Positions 4,685 to 5,270 of a DNA stretch of 5,270 nucleotides are shown in pieces (within the stretch, counting starts at the first letter, position 1; each line of letters opens with the position of its first letter). The stretch comes from Candidatus Nanoarchaeia archaeon (GTDB lineage Archaea; Nanobdellota; Nanobdellia; Woesearchaeales; CG1-02-33-12). Location: contig JAQTRH010000072.1 in NCBI GenBank assembly GCA_028711925.1, positions 1-5,270 on the forward strand, written 5' to 3'. A model generated the notes under the pieces. The model was not told the DNA's origin. It made no database searches and saw nothing but the letters and a program-made list of their open reading frames with translations. The translations under genes and the position numbers were made by a program.

Positions 4685-4811
4685 TTCTGATGGAGAAAAG
4701 CTCTCTTTGGCTTTTTTTTGTTTTTTTAAAGCTTAATCAGTTTTATCTGAAAAAAATCCCATGCGAAAAATTTTGAGTTCCATAAGAAAGAAAGCTGATT
4801 CTCCATTTGAA
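4685..4811. repeat. Long imperfect inverted repeat (possible hairpin RNA or tiny element)
   Basis: The left arm 4685-4708 pairs with the right arm 4787-4811. The matched blocks are TTC/GAA, ATGGAGAA/TTCTCCAT (4690-4697 with 4799-4806), AGCT/AGCT (4699-4702 with 4793-4796) and TCTTT/AAAGA (4704-4708 with 4787-4791), with only small mismatches or bulges between them. About 20 of 23 positions pair, enclosing roughly 80 nt. Inside, T7 at 4721-4727 can pair with the A-run at 4750-4756 around a TCAG/CTGA mini-hairpin (4737-4740 with 4747-4750). It starts 21 nt past the stop of the PepSY-like gene in that gene's sense and could be a 3' UTR structure, an RNA gene, or the remnant of a very small mobile element. 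Confidence 0.55.
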
Positions 4812-4832
4812 AAAACTGTTTCCACATGAAAT

Positions 4833-5270
4833 TTATTCTGCTTTTGCCTTGAAATCAAACAAAGAAACAACTTCATGCCTTATTAATTTTCCATTTAGCG
4901 CATTTATCTTGATATTAATTGTTTTAAAGGAATGAGTAACAAAGGTTATGTTCCATAATTGCCCTTGCTTTATATTTTGCAGTATTGCAATTTTTTTGTT
5001 TACTGTTTCATTAGGATAATATTTTTTTCTTGTCTGCTCTGCTTTTTCCAGAGCCTTTTCAAAATTTATTTTAACCTCTTCAAGATTTATGCACTTAACC
5101 TTATCCCCTGGCTTTTTGAAAATCTCCTGAGATTCGTTAAGAGAAATACATTTATCAACAATAAAAGTTGAAATCATATCTGTTTCATTGTTATAATAGC
5201 CAAACTGCCAGTTGGCATCTTCATCCATTGTAAAGGCATAAGCAAGCTTTGATTTTTTATTTTTTTTATT
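4833..5270 (-). CDS. PepSY-like domain protein (5' partial, C-terminal part)
   Basis: The minus-strand frame is open from the right edge to TAA at 4833-4835, giving 145 visible residues. The Met encoded at 5226-5228 is probably internal: the preceding residues SKLAYAFT flow into MDEDANWQFGYYN as one strand-turn-strand unit, so the true start is outside the window. The first half (about 8-45) looks like a beta hairpin region with DEDANWQFGYYNNETD. The second half (about 60-140) resembles a PepSY-type module, with the helix LEEVKINFEKALEKAEQTRKK, then LWNITFVTHSFKTINIKINALNGKLIRHEV, where LW.ITF and the N-A-x-x-G-K turn match the usual W-x-V-x-F and D-x-x-T-G-K pattern. PepSY domains are typically extracytoplasmic and linked to protease inhibition or cell-envelope functions. 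The Lys/Asn-rich stretch at the edge may be a linker. Assignment is by pattern only, so the function is uncertain. Confidence 0.6.
   Translation of the reverse strand, partial: NKKNKKSKLAYAFTMDEDANWQFGYYNNETDMISTFIVDKCISLNESQEIFKKPGDKVKCINLEEVKINFEKALEKAEQTRKKYYPNETVNKKIAILQNIKQGQLWNITFVTHSFKTINIKINALNGKLIRHEVVSLFDFKAKAE

Larger units (their letters stand above)
4594..4832. other. Non-coding region between dUTPase and the PepSY-like gene
   Basis: This 239-bp stretch holds the dUTPase leader and promoter on its left side, a 13-nt palindrome AACAATTATTGTT at 4674-4686, and the inverted repeat at 4685-4811. The plus strand has T-runs at 4712-4719 and 4721-4727. No convincing gene is visible; a 28-codon plus-strand ORF at 4690-4776 is only a possibility. 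There is no tRNA-like structure. Confidence 0.6.

Noticed and set aside
4959..5171. 70-codon plus-strand ORF inside the PepSY-like gene
   Set aside because: Its Phe/Leu/Tyr-rich product simply mirrors Lys/Asn/Glu-rich codons on the coding strand. It could imitate a membrane protein but has no start signal.
5226..5228. ATG as the start of the PepSY-like gene
   Set aside because: The frame is open upstream to the window edge, and the preceding residues (SKLAYAFT) continue the same predicted strand, so the Met is probably internal.
1..5270. CRISPR array, insertion sequence, toxin-antitoxin or defence system
   Set aside because: There are no regularly spaced direct repeats, no transposase or nuclease signatures, and no paired small toxin/antitoxin genes; the 31-codon ORF follows dUTPase and not a toxin.

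Overview
The window looks like chromosomal DNA from an AT-rich archaeon, probably a small-genome DPANN lineage of the Woesearchaeota/Pacearchaeota type. The archaeal evidence is an archaeal-type ribosomal protein uS7, an archaeal THUMP-domain protein (COG1818-like), TTTAAATA/TATATAAA-type box A promoters, and probable leaderless starts mixed with Shine-Dalgarno starts. The DPANN assignment is an inference from protein style (tandem Ig-like surface repeats, CPxC-rich membrane-anchored protein, PepSY-like protein) and was not tested by phylogeny.

Layout. Positions 1-824 (+) hold the 3' end of a large surface protein with tandem Ig/cadherin-like repeats. Positions 890-1408 (+) encode a THUMP RNA-binding protein, followed 17 nt later by a TTG-started, membrane-anchored cysteine-rich protein (1426-2073); these two look co-transcribed. 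Ribosomal protein uS7 (2142-2741, +) has its own promoter. A lysine-rich protein of unknown function (2742-3209, -) and a thymidylate-kinase-like P-loop kinase (3306-4040, +) diverge from a 96-bp region with back-to-back promoters, and both transcripts are probably leaderless. dUTPase (4150-4593, -, TTG start) is followed by a 31-codon ORF at 4041-4136 (-) with a very good ribosome binding site. A 239-bp non-coding stretch (4594-4832) contains the dUTPase promoter and a long imperfect inverted repeat. The 3' part of a PepSY-like protein (4833-5270, -) runs off the right edge.

How the genes fit together. dUTPase makes dUMP and, if the kinase really acts on dTMP, both serve dTTP supply. The THUMP protein and uS7 belong to RNA modification and translation. 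The Ig-repeat, Cys-rich and probably PepSY-like proteins belong to the cell surface. A notable structural feature is that both convergent gene pairs (2741|2742 and 4040|4041) meet with stop codons directly abutting, and the T-tracts that could terminate the plus-strand transcript lie inside lysine codons of the opposing gene.

No CRISPR array, tRNA, rRNA, insertion sequence or recognisable defence system is visible. The most useful leads are the 31-aa ORF, the abutting-stop/T-tract arrangement, the 4685-4811 inverted repeat, and the kinase with altered P-loop and DR motifs.
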